From NCBI GenBank assembly GCA_027924585.1, contig BSBM01000877.1, positions 3,907,501 to 3,971,500 on the forward strand: a stretch of 64,000 bases of DNA. Reading direction: 5' to 3'. The notes below the pieces were generated by a model. It was not told the DNA's origin, did not search any database, and saw only the letters and a program-made list of their open reading frames with translations. The translations under genes and the position numbers were made by a program. The DNA comes from Larix kaempferi (taxonomy: Eukaryota; Streptophyta; Pinopsida; Pinales; Pinaceae). Shown piece after piece: positions 13,531 through 23,978 of this stretch (position 1 is its first letter; each line of letters begins with the position of its first letter).

Positions 13531-14624
13531 ACAGGCCGAGATTCGTTTTTAATGTAAATATGATGAATGCACAGATTAGAAGGGATACCCCGCATATCTG
13601 TATACTCCCAGGCGAATGCCCCCTTATGTTCCTTCAAGAGACTGATTAGGCGCGTCTGCTCTTCTGAGGAGAGACGAGGGTTAATGTTCAGAGTTCTTCC
13701 AGGCTCTACCTCAATGGGAATACTTCTCGAGTTTTTGAAAACTGGGATTATGTTTGCATTACCGACTAGTGTTTCCTCCGTAAGATTTTCTTGTTCTTCC
13801 TTACCAAGGGTAATGTTCAGGATTTGATAGACTTCTTTATCCACTGAAGCAGGTTCGTTAATGAAATTACTGATGGCATCGTCTTATGTTTCATTTTTAA
13901 AAGTTAAGGCCTTCCCTATTGTTAATAGTGGATGAACATCCTCCTCCTCTTCCTGTTCTATCCAGGGAGAAGTTTCAGCCTCTAAACTTGGCCGAGCTGG
14001 AGGATACAAGGTGAGGTTTTTAATCTCTGTACCATCAGATATATTCATGGACCCAGATCGATAGCTGATGCAAGCATCAGATGTGGCCAACCAAGGCCTC
14101 CCCAGGATCAATGGATGTCCTCCCAGCTGTGATTTTGGTTGCAATATCAAAAAGTCAGCAGGGTATTCCCATGAATCTACTGAGATGACAAGGTCGTCCA
14201 GAATCCCTTCGGGTCTAATGGTGGATCTGTCTGCCAATTCTAAAATGGTAGGGGTCGGCCTAAAATTAGTGAGTCCCAGCTTCTTTACAGTCTCAATTGT
14301 TATGACATTGATCGCTGCTCCTAAGTCGACTAGCACGTTGGGTATCTGCATTTGTCCTATATGTACAGTGACAGTAGGATTGCCAGGGTCGTCATACTTG
14401 GTCACGGGGGTTTTTCCTGTTATTAAAGCAGATAAATTCCCTATGATGTGAACAGTGGGAGGATCTCTAGGTTTTCTTCCTGGTCTCTTAGTGCACAGGT
14501 CCCGAACGGTTTTAGCATAAATAGGCACGTCTTGAAGGGCTTGCAGAAGGGGGATTTTAACATAAAGATTCTTCAATTCTCCTAGGAGGTTGAACTGAGG
14601 TTGCCCCCCTATTTTTGGTAGCAT
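13506..14624 (-). pseudogene. aspartic protease region of the Athila-like element
   Basis: The frame begins with a conserved pre-protease linker (VKIPLLQALQDVPIYAKTV) characteristic of Athila-type Pol, then the retropepsin active site LVDLGAAINVI (Asp at about residue 100 of the 14624 frame), a LILGRPWLA segment, and an acidic linker. A TAA/TAG-closed gap near 13845-13884 separates it from the next piece in the same frame. The active-site triad reads DLG rather than DSG or DTG, as is common in this group. The protease would mature Gag-Pol inside the particle. Confidence 0.85.
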
Positions 14625-15408
14625 TAGTCTCTCGGGGTATGGTGGTTGCCTTACCAGCTGGGTAGGCTGTGTATTATCTGATTTCTCATTTAATGTTTCA
14701 GCCGTCCCATCTAAGGGATGCTCAGCACCTTCAGTGATAGGAACCGGATCGGATGAATGCTATGAACTCTCTCCTTTTTCATGCACAGAAGGTGGAATAT
14801 CTTCTGTAATTACAGGTTCTATTATCTTCCCAGACCGTAAATGAATATCATTACAAGGTATAGGGGAGAGAGAGTAGGCCGGCATATTGACAGTTTCCAA
14901 TTGATGGACTGTTTTATTATTCGGGTTAGGATTAGGTTGGGCAGGCAGTTGAGGCCATATTGGTATATTAGGAACAGGATTATTCTGCAGCTGCAGCTGC
15001 GACTGCTGAGGTGGGTATTGAGGATATTGAGAAAATTGAGGGTATGGAGGAGAATATGGTGACTGTTGAGGTGGGGTGGTTAGAGGAACTGATTCCCAAG
15101 AGGGAAGTTCCTCCACCCAGGATACCACGACGTAGGTTGATGTGGTGGCTGTGCCCAAGTACCCCATGAATTAAAGTTTTGCATTGCAGGTTGGGAAGGA
15201 TTCCATTGAACATAATTTGAAGGGAATTGTGTATTCACATTTTGCATATTATTATTCCAATTGCTCATATTATTCAAAAATGGAAACGGGTCCAGAGGCA
15301 TACCTTGATTTCGAGGCTGCCAAGGTTTCTTCTGTGTAATGAAATAGGCTGATTCCACTTCTGGAGTTGATGCCTGCAGGACAGCCTTCACTTGGCGAAA
15401 TGTGGGAC
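14625..15408 (-). pseudogene. gag C-terminal part and linker of the Athila-like element, left of the copia insertion
   Basis: This continues the gag frame interrupted at 22488: it starts with the Cys that completes the second zinc knuckle, followed by PTFRQVKAVLQAST, then Asn/Gln/Pro-rich low-complexity sequence, then LRSGK and an acidic stretch leading to the protease. A frameshift occurs near 15110, and a TAG at 14760 (SS-stop-HSSDP) interrupts the second frame. Confidence 0.85.
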
Positions 15409-15413
15409 ATTCT
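15409..15413. repeat. left target-site duplication of the nested copia element (ATTCT)
   Basis: ATTCT directly precedes the left LTR and is repeated at 22483-22487 directly after the right LTR. Removing one copy plus the element restores the gag reading frame of the host element. Confidence 0.97.
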
Positions 15414-15541
15414 TGTTGATGTATATGTAACTTCGGAATGTATTTCACATATATGTATATTGTATTCCTATAGAGATGGTATTATTCCTCTATAAGGAAG
15501 TGTCGTCATTTATATTGTAAGTGTCGTAACTTATACTTGAT

Positions 15542-15629
15542 GGGTTATTAGACCACCTTATTTGGGGTCGGCCCTGTATAAGTCATGTGAGTCAAAGGGT
15601 TATTAGACCACCCTATTGGGGGTCGGCCC
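15542..15629 (+). promoter_or_regulatory. paired 33 bp U3 repeats
   Basis: Two copies of a box beginning GGGTTATTAGACCACC and ending GGGGTCGGCCC, 22 bp apart and upstream of the TATA box. The same box occurs twice in the LTR at 63501 and once in the solo LTR at 51737-52340, which suggests a conserved enhancer-like element. Confidence 0.6.
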
Positions 15630-15698
15630 ACTCAGCATTATGTTATGTGGTAAAGTTCAAGCCTACATGAGTTAGGTAAAAAGGCAAGTCAAGTCAAG

Positions 15699-15728
15699 TA
15701 TAAATAGAGTGCGGGAGGCACTCTATTT
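15699..15728 (+). promoter_or_regulatory. TATA box and adjacent hairpin
   Basis: TATAAATAG is followed, overlapping by a few bases, by the arms AAATAGAGTGC (15702-15712) and GCACTCTATTT (15718-15728), an 11 bp perfect inverted repeat with loop GGGAG. The right LTR has the same at 22163-22192. Transcription probably starts within or just after the hairpin. Confidence 0.65.
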
Positions 15729-16018
15729 ACACACTCACTTCTCACACATGCTCTTAAGGAGGAGAGGCGCACTTATGGAGGAGGAGGATTGCTGCTAGGT
15801 TATGGCTATCTCTCTTGGTTGGTTGTATCATTGCTCTATCTATCTCTGAGGAAGTTATTGGGGTTTTTCACCTTTATGGTTTTCCCCAAGTAAATCTTTG
15901 TGTCTCTTGTGTGCTTGCATTATTGTCTCCATGATTGATATGCTGTAGATATGCTGTACATGTTGTTCTCTCAGTTAAGATCCTAGATCATATTGAAGTA
16001 AATTCATAAAATTTAACA

Positions 16019-16030
16019 TGGTATCAGAGC
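16019..16030 (+). other. primer-binding site, initiator tRNA-Met
   Basis: TGGTATCAGAGC immediately follows the LTR, the classic plant copia primer site complementary to the 3' end of initiator tRNA-Met. Confidence 0.95.
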
Positions 16031-18960
16031 TAGCCTGAAAGAAGGCATGATATGGCATGTATGACACTTGTTGCACTTACGATGCTAGGGCTTGATATAG
16101 CAAAAACCAGTCATCGTAGCACTTTCGCTATAAATCCGTTTTGGCGAAGTTTTCGGATCTGAAATTGTTACAGGCCAAAGCTAATATCTCCAGGTATCTT
16201 GTGTCCAAAGGAAAACCTCTAATTCGTTGTACTTTGTGATTTATGATCTGTACAATATAGGGTTTCTGCCTCTTCCAGATCTGAGTCAAAATCAGGTGAC
16301 CTTGGGAAAAAGGTCATATCTTGGGCTAGGAAGATCCAAATGAAATTTCGTAAAAAATGACAGGTAGTACACAGTCTGTACTATCTCAGGAAACTTTTTC
16401 AGAGGCCTAAGTTGAACCAGTGACACGTGGCACGCCGTACAAGTTCGCTCTCTTGTATTATCCCATAAACAGGTCACGTTGCGACATTTGGCATAACTCT
16501 CTCTCAGAGAGTCCAATTGAGGTCAGACCTGTCAAGATGGAAAGGTAACAGGCCGAGCTATCTCAGAAAACGTTTTCAGAGGCCGAAGTTAAAACAGTGA
16601 CACGTGGCACGCCGTACAAGTTCGCTCTCCTGTTTTATCCCAAAACAGGTCACGTTGCGACATTTGGCATAACTCTCTCTCAGAGAATCCAATTGAGGTC
16701 AGACCTGTCAGGATGGAAAGATAACAGGTCAGGCTATCTCAGGAAACTTTTTGTAGACCCTGTGGATCAAAAATTTCGGAGTTACACCAGAAACAATCAG
16801 GTACATATTTCTGTCAAAATAGAATTATTTTTTGGTACCTTCATTCATGGCTTCCGGAATTTAGGGCTTTGAAGAAAGTTGGAGTTTTTGTAATCGGAGA
16901 CCACGGCTGGATGCTACTCATCAAAATAGAAATTTAGAGACCAAGATCAGAATTTTTGGTTGGGCAAAAGGCCGGGCTTGATTAGACCCTAGTTCGGGAC
17001 TTTGATCAGAAAAGTGGAAAATTAGGGCTTGTGTAAAAATGGGAATTTTTGAAATCTGTGACCACGGCTGGAAGCTCCTCAGAAAAATAGAAGCTTAGAG
17101 ATTTGGATCAAACATTTTGATGGGGCAAAAGAGTAGGCTTCATCAAACCCCAGTTCAGGATCACGTCCAGTGAATCCGGGAGTTTTAAAGGCAAAATTGA
17201 GGAGTGAAACTTTGCAGTTTTCAAATTCTGAATATACCAGTTTGATCAGCTCATCAAGACGCATATTTCTATCCTTTCGAAAGTTTGAAATTCAAAGCTT
17301 GAATTTTTGGGGTTTCTCTGACAAACCCATATCCAGCTCCAGGTCCAGTTCTTGCAAATCAAGTGGATTGGGTTAATCCTAGAAGAAGATGGATTGATCA
17401 TCTGCATGAGTAAAGAAGTTCCTGTTTCAGAGGGAGATGAGGCCAAGGCCTTACATAAGAAGATTACAAGCGACCTTAACAGGTATGACGCATCGAGGTA
17501 TGTTTCGATATTTGTCCATGATTAAGTTTATGGTATGTTTGTCTTCATGTTATTACAGTTAGTACAATTTTGATTTGTCGTATCACCTTAACAAAATTAT
17601 GAATGCATGATAGAAGATATTCATTGGTTAGGGTGTTGACACTTATGATTGTACTAATGAATTATGGTGTTGTATGAGGTTTATGTTGTCTACTAACATG
17701 AAAGGTACACCAAGAAAGACAAATCATGTTCTGGTTCAAGAACATATGATCATGATGACATGAGGACAAAGATTCATCCATTGCCATGGATATCATAGAA
17801 GATCCATTCACGAGGTATGTATAACTTGGTTTTATAATGGTTAACTTATGAGACATGCAGGTTACTAGCACAAGTCACTGAAGAGAACCAAAAGACATTA
17901 TACGGGTATGTTAGACATAACTAGCTAGCATGCTAATCCAGGTATGTTTTTCCTATATCAAGCTAGATTCCTACCTTGGGTTAGGATCTTATACTGTTGT
18001 GTTGTTGATAATGATTATTCATGATGGTATAGGTTTGAATAATCACAGGTTTTATGCATTTTATATATCTTATCTTGATTGATGATTCAACTAACCTGAA
18101 GAGTCATAGGTTTGAGTAATTACAGGTTTAGACATGTTATGTTTCTTATGATTTGACTAACCATAAGAATCCTTGAATGCTAATGCTTATTATTTCTGTT
18201 TGAAATGATCATGACTATACATGCTTGAGATTATTGTGTTTTAATAGTATACTAATGAATGTATGATTTTATATGAGATCACAAGGATAACACATTCATG
18301 ATACTAATAAGCATGCATAGGGACCAAGGATGAATATGAGATTCAAGAACAGGTAATCCAGGAATCAAAGATCAAGAGGGAGTACACTCCAGTGGTTTAT
18401 GCAAGGATGCAGATATTCAAAGGGAGTTGACCATCTCTCTACATCCCACAACAGAAAGGTGTAGAAGAAGCTACTTCAGATTAGGACTCCAGCAGCTCCT
18501 GCAAGGAAGCGAAGACTCAGAGGGAGTCCACCCAACGAACAAACAAAGATAAGTATTCGAATTGTCATTCCTTAAATAATACTGTTCAATAATGTATATA
18601 CTGATGTTCCTAGAATTAGGTTGTGTATTATGCATATTAGAATAATTGCATTGATGAACAATATACTCCTAATATGCATGGGTAAGTGGCCTATGGCACT
18701 GTACAACATTCCATTGCTACTTATCTAGAATGAAACCTCTTTGCTGACATGTTGGGAGTTGTGCACACTCTTAACAATGTTCTGGTAGAGATTGGAAGGC
18801 ATCTAGAAAGTTACGGAATATGGATAAATGTTGTATTGAAGAATTGGCTAAGATAATTGCATGACTGTATGACATATTTCTTTATGTGTAAGAATTTGTT
18901 CTGAAAACTATGAGATGTTTTCTAATCATGCAATTTAACTTGTTGTGTAGGAAAGGTCGT
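16031..18960 (+). other. long leader of the copia element with internal duplications
   Basis: No long ORF. A unit of about 175 bp (starting near 16383, again near 16557, and a third partial start near 16732) is duplicated in tandem; it includes a shared GTGACACGTGGCACGCCGTA. A second pair of about 150 bp (near 16885 and 17045) shares GACCACGGCTGGA. The region replaces the capsid, protease and integrase of a complete copia element. Confidence 0.75.
17406..17525 (+). pseudogene. possible remnant of the copia gag start
   Basis: A 39-residue frame starting MSKEVPVSEG at roughly the place where copia gag normally starts. There is no capsid homology after it, so this may be chance; low confidence. 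Confidence 0.2.
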
Positions 18961-19019
18961 ATGCCATCTCCTACAAAAGAAGAACTACAACATTTGTTCA
19001 ACAACAAAATTATCTATTG

Positions 19020-19470
19020 AAGTTATTAAAGTTCCCAGGATATGGGAAGAATGCCATGATCCGTCGATCATGAAGAATGATGTTTGGGATGTAGTCCCAA
19101 GACGTGAAGGGAAGTTTGTTATGACTTCCAAATGGAACTATCAGATCAAGCACGTTGCAGATGGCAGCATTAAGAAATATAAAAGTGATGAAATAGAAGA
19201 TGCACCAGATGGATTTCAAGACAGCATGGTGCAGTCATATATGTGTGCAGAACTTGGTATGGTAGGATAGACAGCTTTCTATCTAGTTTGGGCTTTACCA
19301 AGAGTAAAGCGGATTCCAACCTTTTCTACAAGGTTGAGGAATGTAATCCAGCGATACTACTATTTGGATGACCTGTTTGTATCAGGTGAGGATAGATTGA
19401 TTGCCAACACGCAGCGGAAGCTTACTACTGAGTTCGAGATGAAGAACTTGGGGATGATGCACTATTTGTT
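19020..19470 (+). pseudogene. reverse transcriptase remnant of the copia element, core deleted
   Basis: The usual start of the copia polymerase is visible (MKNDVWDVVPRREGKFVMTS, then KWNYQIKH and DGSIKKYK). Sequence then jumps to a later part of the domain (RIDSFLSSLGFTKSKADSNL) and to the catalytic box YYLDDLFVSGED in a different frame. The segment between, which should hold several hundred bases of finger and palm subdomains, is missing around 19190-19250. The enzyme cannot be functional. Confidence 0.85.
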
Positions 19471-20325
19471 TTTGGCATGGAGGTGTGGCAGAGTGCAGAT
19501 AGAATCTTCCTTGAACAAGGGAAGTATGCAGTAGAGATCCCAAAGAGGTTCGGGATGATGGATTGCAAGGCCATGGCCACACCTATGGCATCAAATCTGA
19601 AGCTTCTATGTGATGCTTCATCTGAGCCGATTGATGTCTCTATGTATCGCCAGATGATTGGGTCCTTGATGTACCTGACGAACACAAGACCAGACATTTG
19701 CTTTGCTGTGAACACATTGAGCCAGTTCCTGACGGATCCGAGGAGTGTTCACTTGGTTGCTGTAAAGCATGTTCTGAGGTACCTGAAGGGTACAGTGGAT
19801 TATGGGCTCAAGTATGAAGCAAATCAAAAGTTTAACCTACAGGGTTATGTTGATTCAGATTGGGCTGGCAGTGCTACAGATAGGAAGAGCACATCTGGGT
19901 GCTGTTTCAATATGGGATCAGGTGTGATCTCTTGGTTTAGCAGGAAGCAGTCCTGCGTAGCACTGAGTACAGCTGAGGCAGAGTATGTTGCAGCCTGTTC
20001 TGCTAGTTGTGAGGTAGTATGGCTACGGAAGCTACTGTCTGAGCTATTTGATCTCCCATTGGAGGCTACTGGTATCTTCTATGATAACCAGAGTTGTGTG
20101 AAGCTGTCCGAGAACCCAGTGTTTCATGACAGGTCGAAACACATAGAGATCAAATATCACTATATCAGGGATATGGTGTAGAGAGGAGCTGTGAAGCTTC
20201 TGTATGTTGCGACGGACGAGCAGATTGCAGATGTGCTGACGAAGCCGCTAGCCAGAGTGAAGTTCGAGTACTTCAGAGAGAGGCCTGGCGTTCTTCAGAT
20301 CGAGGACACTTCGAGGAAGAAGTGA
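19471..20325 (+). pseudogene. copia RNase H, nearly intact
   Basis: C-terminal Pol domain that degrades RNA in the RNA-DNA hybrid. Motifs: PYD-equivalent linker ending in MYRQMIGSLMYLTNTRPDIC, then YVDSDWAG, DRKSTSGCCF, LSTAEAEYVA, IFYDNQSC, HIEIKYHYIRD and IADVLTKPLA, ending at TGA 20323-20325. One TAG at 20179-20181 (RDMV-stop-RGAV) replaces a position that is usually Gln. It is out of frame with the YYLDDL box upstream by one base near 19477. Confidence 0.9.
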
Positions 20326-20429
20326 TGGACACATTTGCTGAAGCCATTCCAAGCATGTTGGAAGGAGGATCCTTCACATGGCTGTGGATGTAAGCGCTGG
20401 ATAATGGGCATCAGGATGATGTTCTGGTT

Positions 20430-20850
20430 TCTGCTTGGATATGATCAGTTGGATCATTTTTATGTATGTATGTACGCATCATGTTGGATGCTGGATATGA
20501 TCAGTTGGATCATCTATGTATGTATGAATCATGTTGGATGCTGGATATGATCAGTTGGATCATTTATGTATGTATGCATCATGTTGGATGCTGGATATGA
20601 TCAGTTGGATCATGTGTACGTATTTTGTATATGCATCATGTTGGATGCTTGGACCATGTATCTGTATATGTATCAGGTGGATACATTGTATGATCAGGTG
20701 GATCATGTATGATGATATGTATCATGTATTTGTATCAGGTGGATACATTGATGATCAGGAGGATCATGTATGATGATATGTATCAGGTAGATACTTGGTA
20801 TGCATCAGGTAGATGCATTGATGATCAGGTGGATCATGTAGCAGGATGTT
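20430..20850 (+). repeat. tandem array 1 in the copia 3' region
   Basis: About four copies of a roughly 53 bp unit containing GATATGATCAGTTGGATCAT and ATGTTGGATGCT, grading into shorter degenerate GATCAGGTGGATCAT repeats. It lies after the pol stop and before the 3' LTR. Confidence 0.85.
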
Positions 20851-21030
20851 GCAGTGATGATCAGGATGATCATGGATGACGAGCTTCAGGATGTTGCTCC
20901 AGATGACATGCAGCAGGATGTTGCAGTGATGATCAGGATGATCATAGATGACGAGCTTCAGGATGTTGCTCCAGATGACATGCAGCAGGACGTTGCAGTG
21001 ATGATGATCAGGATGATCATGGATACATCA
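20850..21030 (+). repeat. tandem array 2 in the copia 3' region
   Basis: Two to three copies of a unit of about 72 bp including GACGAGCTTCAGGATGTTGC and CAGATGACATGCAGCAGGA. Its short open frame is a repeat artefact. Confidence 0.85.
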
Positions 21031-21089
21031 GGATGATGAATGGTGAGTATCAGGTTGATACTCTGTGGCCGTGGATCAGGTTGTGCAGA

Positions 21090-21625
21090 TGAGCATGTAA
21101 TTCGGTGCCCTGGGAGATTTGCAGATGGTCTTTCGAGGTTTTGCCTATGGCATGTAATTCGGTGCCCTGGGACATCTGGCAAATGCTCTTTCGAGGTTTT
21201 GCTCTGGGAGGACATGTAATTCGGTGCCCTGGGAGATCTGCAGATAGTCTTTCGAGGTTTTGCCTATGGCATGTAATTCGGTTCCCTGGGATATCTGGCA
21301 GATGCTCTTTCGAGGTTTTGTCCTATGGCATGTAATTCGGTGCCCTGGGAGATCTGCAGATAGTCTTTCGAGGTTTTGCCTATGGCATGTAATTCGGTTC
21401 CCTGGGATATCTGGCAGATGCTCTTGCGAGGTTTTGCCATGACCACATGTAATTCGTTGCCCTGGGAGATCCTATAGGTAGAGCTGTGTGCTCGTAACAG
21501 CCTGGGATGCTCTTGCGAGGTTTTGTGGTGAGGTCACATGTAATTCGGTGCCCTGGGAGATCCTATAGGTAGAGCTGTGTGCTCGTAACAGCCTGGGATG
21601 CTCTTTCGAGGTTTTGTGACGCACG
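21090..21625 (+). repeat. tandem array 3 in the copia 3' region
   Basis: About nine copies of a 55-90 bp unit with ATGTAATTCGGTGCCCTGGG near its start and CTCTTTCGAGGTTTTG near its end. Two variants alternate (GAGATCTGCAGATAG and GATATCTGGCAGATG), implying amplification of a two-unit block. Confidence 0.9.
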
Positions 21626-21870
21626 TAATAAGTCCTGAGGATTCCACAGTATGGCCAGTGATGATGAAGACCTGCAGGTGGTGGGCCTACATCCAGTATG
21701 AAAAAGGACTGGCTCTGTAGAACTTCCTATGACGAGTAGATTCAGAGATTGATTGAGATAGCAGCAGCAGTGACGATGATGATGACTCGATGACGATTAT
21801 CCAGTGACGATGATCCAGAGAAGATGACTTGTGCTAGAAGAACTGTGCTGAGAAATACCTTCCTAGTTAA

Positions 21871-21877
21871 GAGGGAG
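21871..21877 (+). other. polypurine tract of the copia element
   Basis: GAGGGAG, preceded by TTAA, ends exactly at the TGTTG start of the right LTR. Confidence 0.85.
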
Positions 21878-22482
21878 TGTTGATGTATATGTAACTTCGG
21901 AATGTATTTCACATATATGTATATTGTATTCCTATAGAGATGGTATTATTCCTCTATAAGGAAGTGTCGTCATTTATATTGTAAGTGTCGTAACTTATAC
22001 TTGATGGGTTATTAGACCACCTTATTTGGGGTCGGCCCTGTATAAGTCATGTGAGTCAAAGGGTTATTAGACCACCCTATTGGGGGTCGGCCCACTCAGC
22101 ATTATGTTATGTGGTAAAGTTCAAGCCTACATGAGTTAGGTAAAAAGGCAAGTCAAGTCAAGTATAAATAGAGTGCGGGAGGCACTCTATTTACACACTC
22201 ACTTCTCACACATGCTCTTAAGGAGGAGAGGCGCACTTATGGAGGAGGAGGATTGCTGCTAGGTTATGGCTATCTCTCTTGGTTGGTTGTATCATTGCTC
22301 TATCTATCTCTGAGGAAGTTATTGGGGTTTTTCACCTTTATGGTTTTCCCCAAGTAAATCTTTGTGTCTCTTGTGTGCTTGCATTATTGTCTCCATGATT
22401 GATATGCTGTAGATATGCTGTACATGTTGTTCTCTCAGTTAAGATCCTAGATCATATTGAAGTAAATTCAGAAAATTTAACA
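21878..22482 (+). repeat. 3' LTR of the nested copia element
   Basis: 605 bp, same length as the 5' LTR and identical except for one base as read by eye. It is followed by the ATTCT target duplication at 22483-22487. Confidence 0.97.
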
Positions 22483-22487
22483 ATTCT

Positions 22488-23881
22488 TTCATGTCATGGT
22501 TCAGCTCACACAACTGACATATTTCTACTTTTTCAAGAGGGCATTCTTTCAGTGGATGATTCTTTCTACATCGGGGACAGAACACACCTAGAGTGAGATC
22601 TTCCATTGCCTGTCTTTGTTTTACCTTCAGGACATCAATTTCCGAAGAGATGGAGCTCATCATTTCTGCTTTAAAATTTTCAAGGAGATTGCCTATCTCT
22701 GCACGTGTAGCTCCTCCATTGGATGACTTCTGAGTTCTGTCGAAGACATCACGTTCCAGCTTATCCCGTTTATCCCGCTTATTATTCCTGGAAGATCCCC
22801 TGGAGTATCTCTTACATAATTCCACAATCGTCTCAAAAGGTTCCTTGGAGATATCTCCCTTTCCTAACAGATTTAACATGTCTAAACAATCATCCCTGAT
22901 CCCTCGAAGCAAGATGATCTTGAGCACGTCTAGCCCCATGTTCGTCTGCCCGGCTCTTTGCACATTGTACAGTAGCCTTTCTACAAAATCCTCCAGACTT
23001 TCATCCTCCTTCTGCACCATCTTGAATAATTCCTCTCTTTTTTCCCTAGTGTTACAATATTCTTGATATTTCTCCAGGAATACTTGCTTCATCTTATTCC
23101 AATTAGCAACAGTTCCTCCCCCAAGGCTCATGAACCATCGTAATGCATTGTCCTTCAGGGTGGCGGGAAAAAGTTTCAGCTTTTGGGCATCTGTGACATA
23201 ATCATATCTGCGACAGAGGATATCAAATTCAAAAAGGAATTCGTCTGGATCTTCTGCCACCCTGCCATGGAAGCGAGGCAACACCGATGGTGAGATGTTC
23301 TTCATAGGAGCTGTCCCTTCTAGCTGTTGAATTGGAAATTGTAATGTAGCCGTAGTTCCTTCTGGTAGGGAGTGATTTTCATGATGGTATTCTACCATTG
23401 CCTCTTCCTCTTCGTTCTCATGTCTGTTATTCATCTTTTCTTTTGTATCCTCTTCTTCGTTCGTTCCTGCGTTCTTTTCCTCAGTTGTAACAGCTGCGTA
23501 TTCTTCAGTTGTAGCAGTTGTGTACTCCTCAGTTGTAACACCTGCGTATTCTTCAGTTGTAGCAGCTACGTATTCAATTGTGACAGCTGTGTCAGCTGTA
23601 CCTTCCTTAGCAGGGGTGTATGAGGGAGTCACGGCTGCTCCTGTATTCTCCACCATGGACGTTGGCGTTCCAAAATCGGCAGGGTTTCGTCTGATAGGAG
23701 TTTCTTGATGATGAGCCCTGGTGGATGAATCAGTTCTGTCAACAAGATCGTCAATGAATGTTCTTCTGCCCAATTGTTGTCCTCGACCACGACCCGAACC
23801 ACCTACGTTGTTAGTAATTTGTGGGGTTTTGGGAGTTGGGAGGTGATCGCATTTTACCCTCCTTGTATTCATGCGAACCAA
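22488..23881 (-). pseudogene. gag N-terminal part of the Athila-like element, cut by the copia insertion
   Basis: Encodes the capsid polyprotein that packages the element RNA. From the Met at 23881: a Gly/Arg-rich N-terminus, an acidic region with four 10-residue repeats of the type EEYAGVTTEEY, then a retrotransposon capsid domain (FHGRVAEDPDEFLFEFDILC, LKDNALRWF, FLEKYQEYCNTREKREEL) and a linker with KRDKRDKLERD. At the C-terminus is one complete zinc knuckle (CPRCRKNHPLKEC) and most of a second (CQLCELNHDMKE). The copia element enters right before the last Cys; the frame resumes at 15408. This part has no internal stop, so it was damaged mainly by the insertion. Confidence 0.92.
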
Positions 23882-23957
23882 ATCATTTCAGCAAAGAAAA
23901 GACTGACCAGAAACAATTACCAGATGCAACTAATGATCAATGTTTAATTTTTATCCT

Positions 23958-23975
23958 TCCCCGGCAACGGCGCAA
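23958..23975 (-). other. primer-binding site, tRNA-Asp type
   Basis: In element sense TTGCGCCGTTGCCGGGGA, one mismatch from the standard plant tRNA-Asp site TGGCGCCGTTGCCGGGGA, three bases inside the 5' LTR end. Confidence 0.9.
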
Positions 23976-23978
23976 AAA

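Larger units (their letters stand above)
15414..16018 (+). repeat. 5' LTR of the nested copia element
   Basis: 605 bp, ending TTTAACA directly against the primer-binding site. It carries two 33 bp direct repeats (15542-15574 and 15597-15629), a TATA box at 15699-15707, and a perfect 11 bp inverted repeat just after it. Confidence 0.97.
15414..22482 (+). mobile_element. young, internally defective Ty1/copia retrotransposon
   Basis: Bounded by two 605 bp LTRs (TGTTGATGTA...TTTAACA) that differ, by my reading, at a single base (T at the left versus G at the right, 13 bp before the LTR end). A perfect 5 bp target duplication, initiator-Met primer site and purine tract are all present. The 5.86 kb interior has only fragments of reverse transcriptase and a nearly complete RNase H; no capsid, protease or integrase is visible. 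A long leader with direct duplications and three downstream tandem arrays fill the rest. The near-identical LTRs show recent insertion, so its proteins must have been supplied in trans by another copy. Confidence 0.96.

Noticed and set aside
16019-16030. tRNA-like match
   Set aside because: It is the short primer site complementary to a tRNA 3' end; no tRNA gene surrounds it.
21105-21446. Possible CRISPR-like array of regular repeats
   Set aside because: Units are adjacent tandem duplicates with no unique spacers, inside a plant retrotransposon.
23372-23708. Cys/Ser-rich and Val-rich frames on the plus strand
   Set aside because: Antisense shadow of the acidic peptide repeats in the Athila-like gag.
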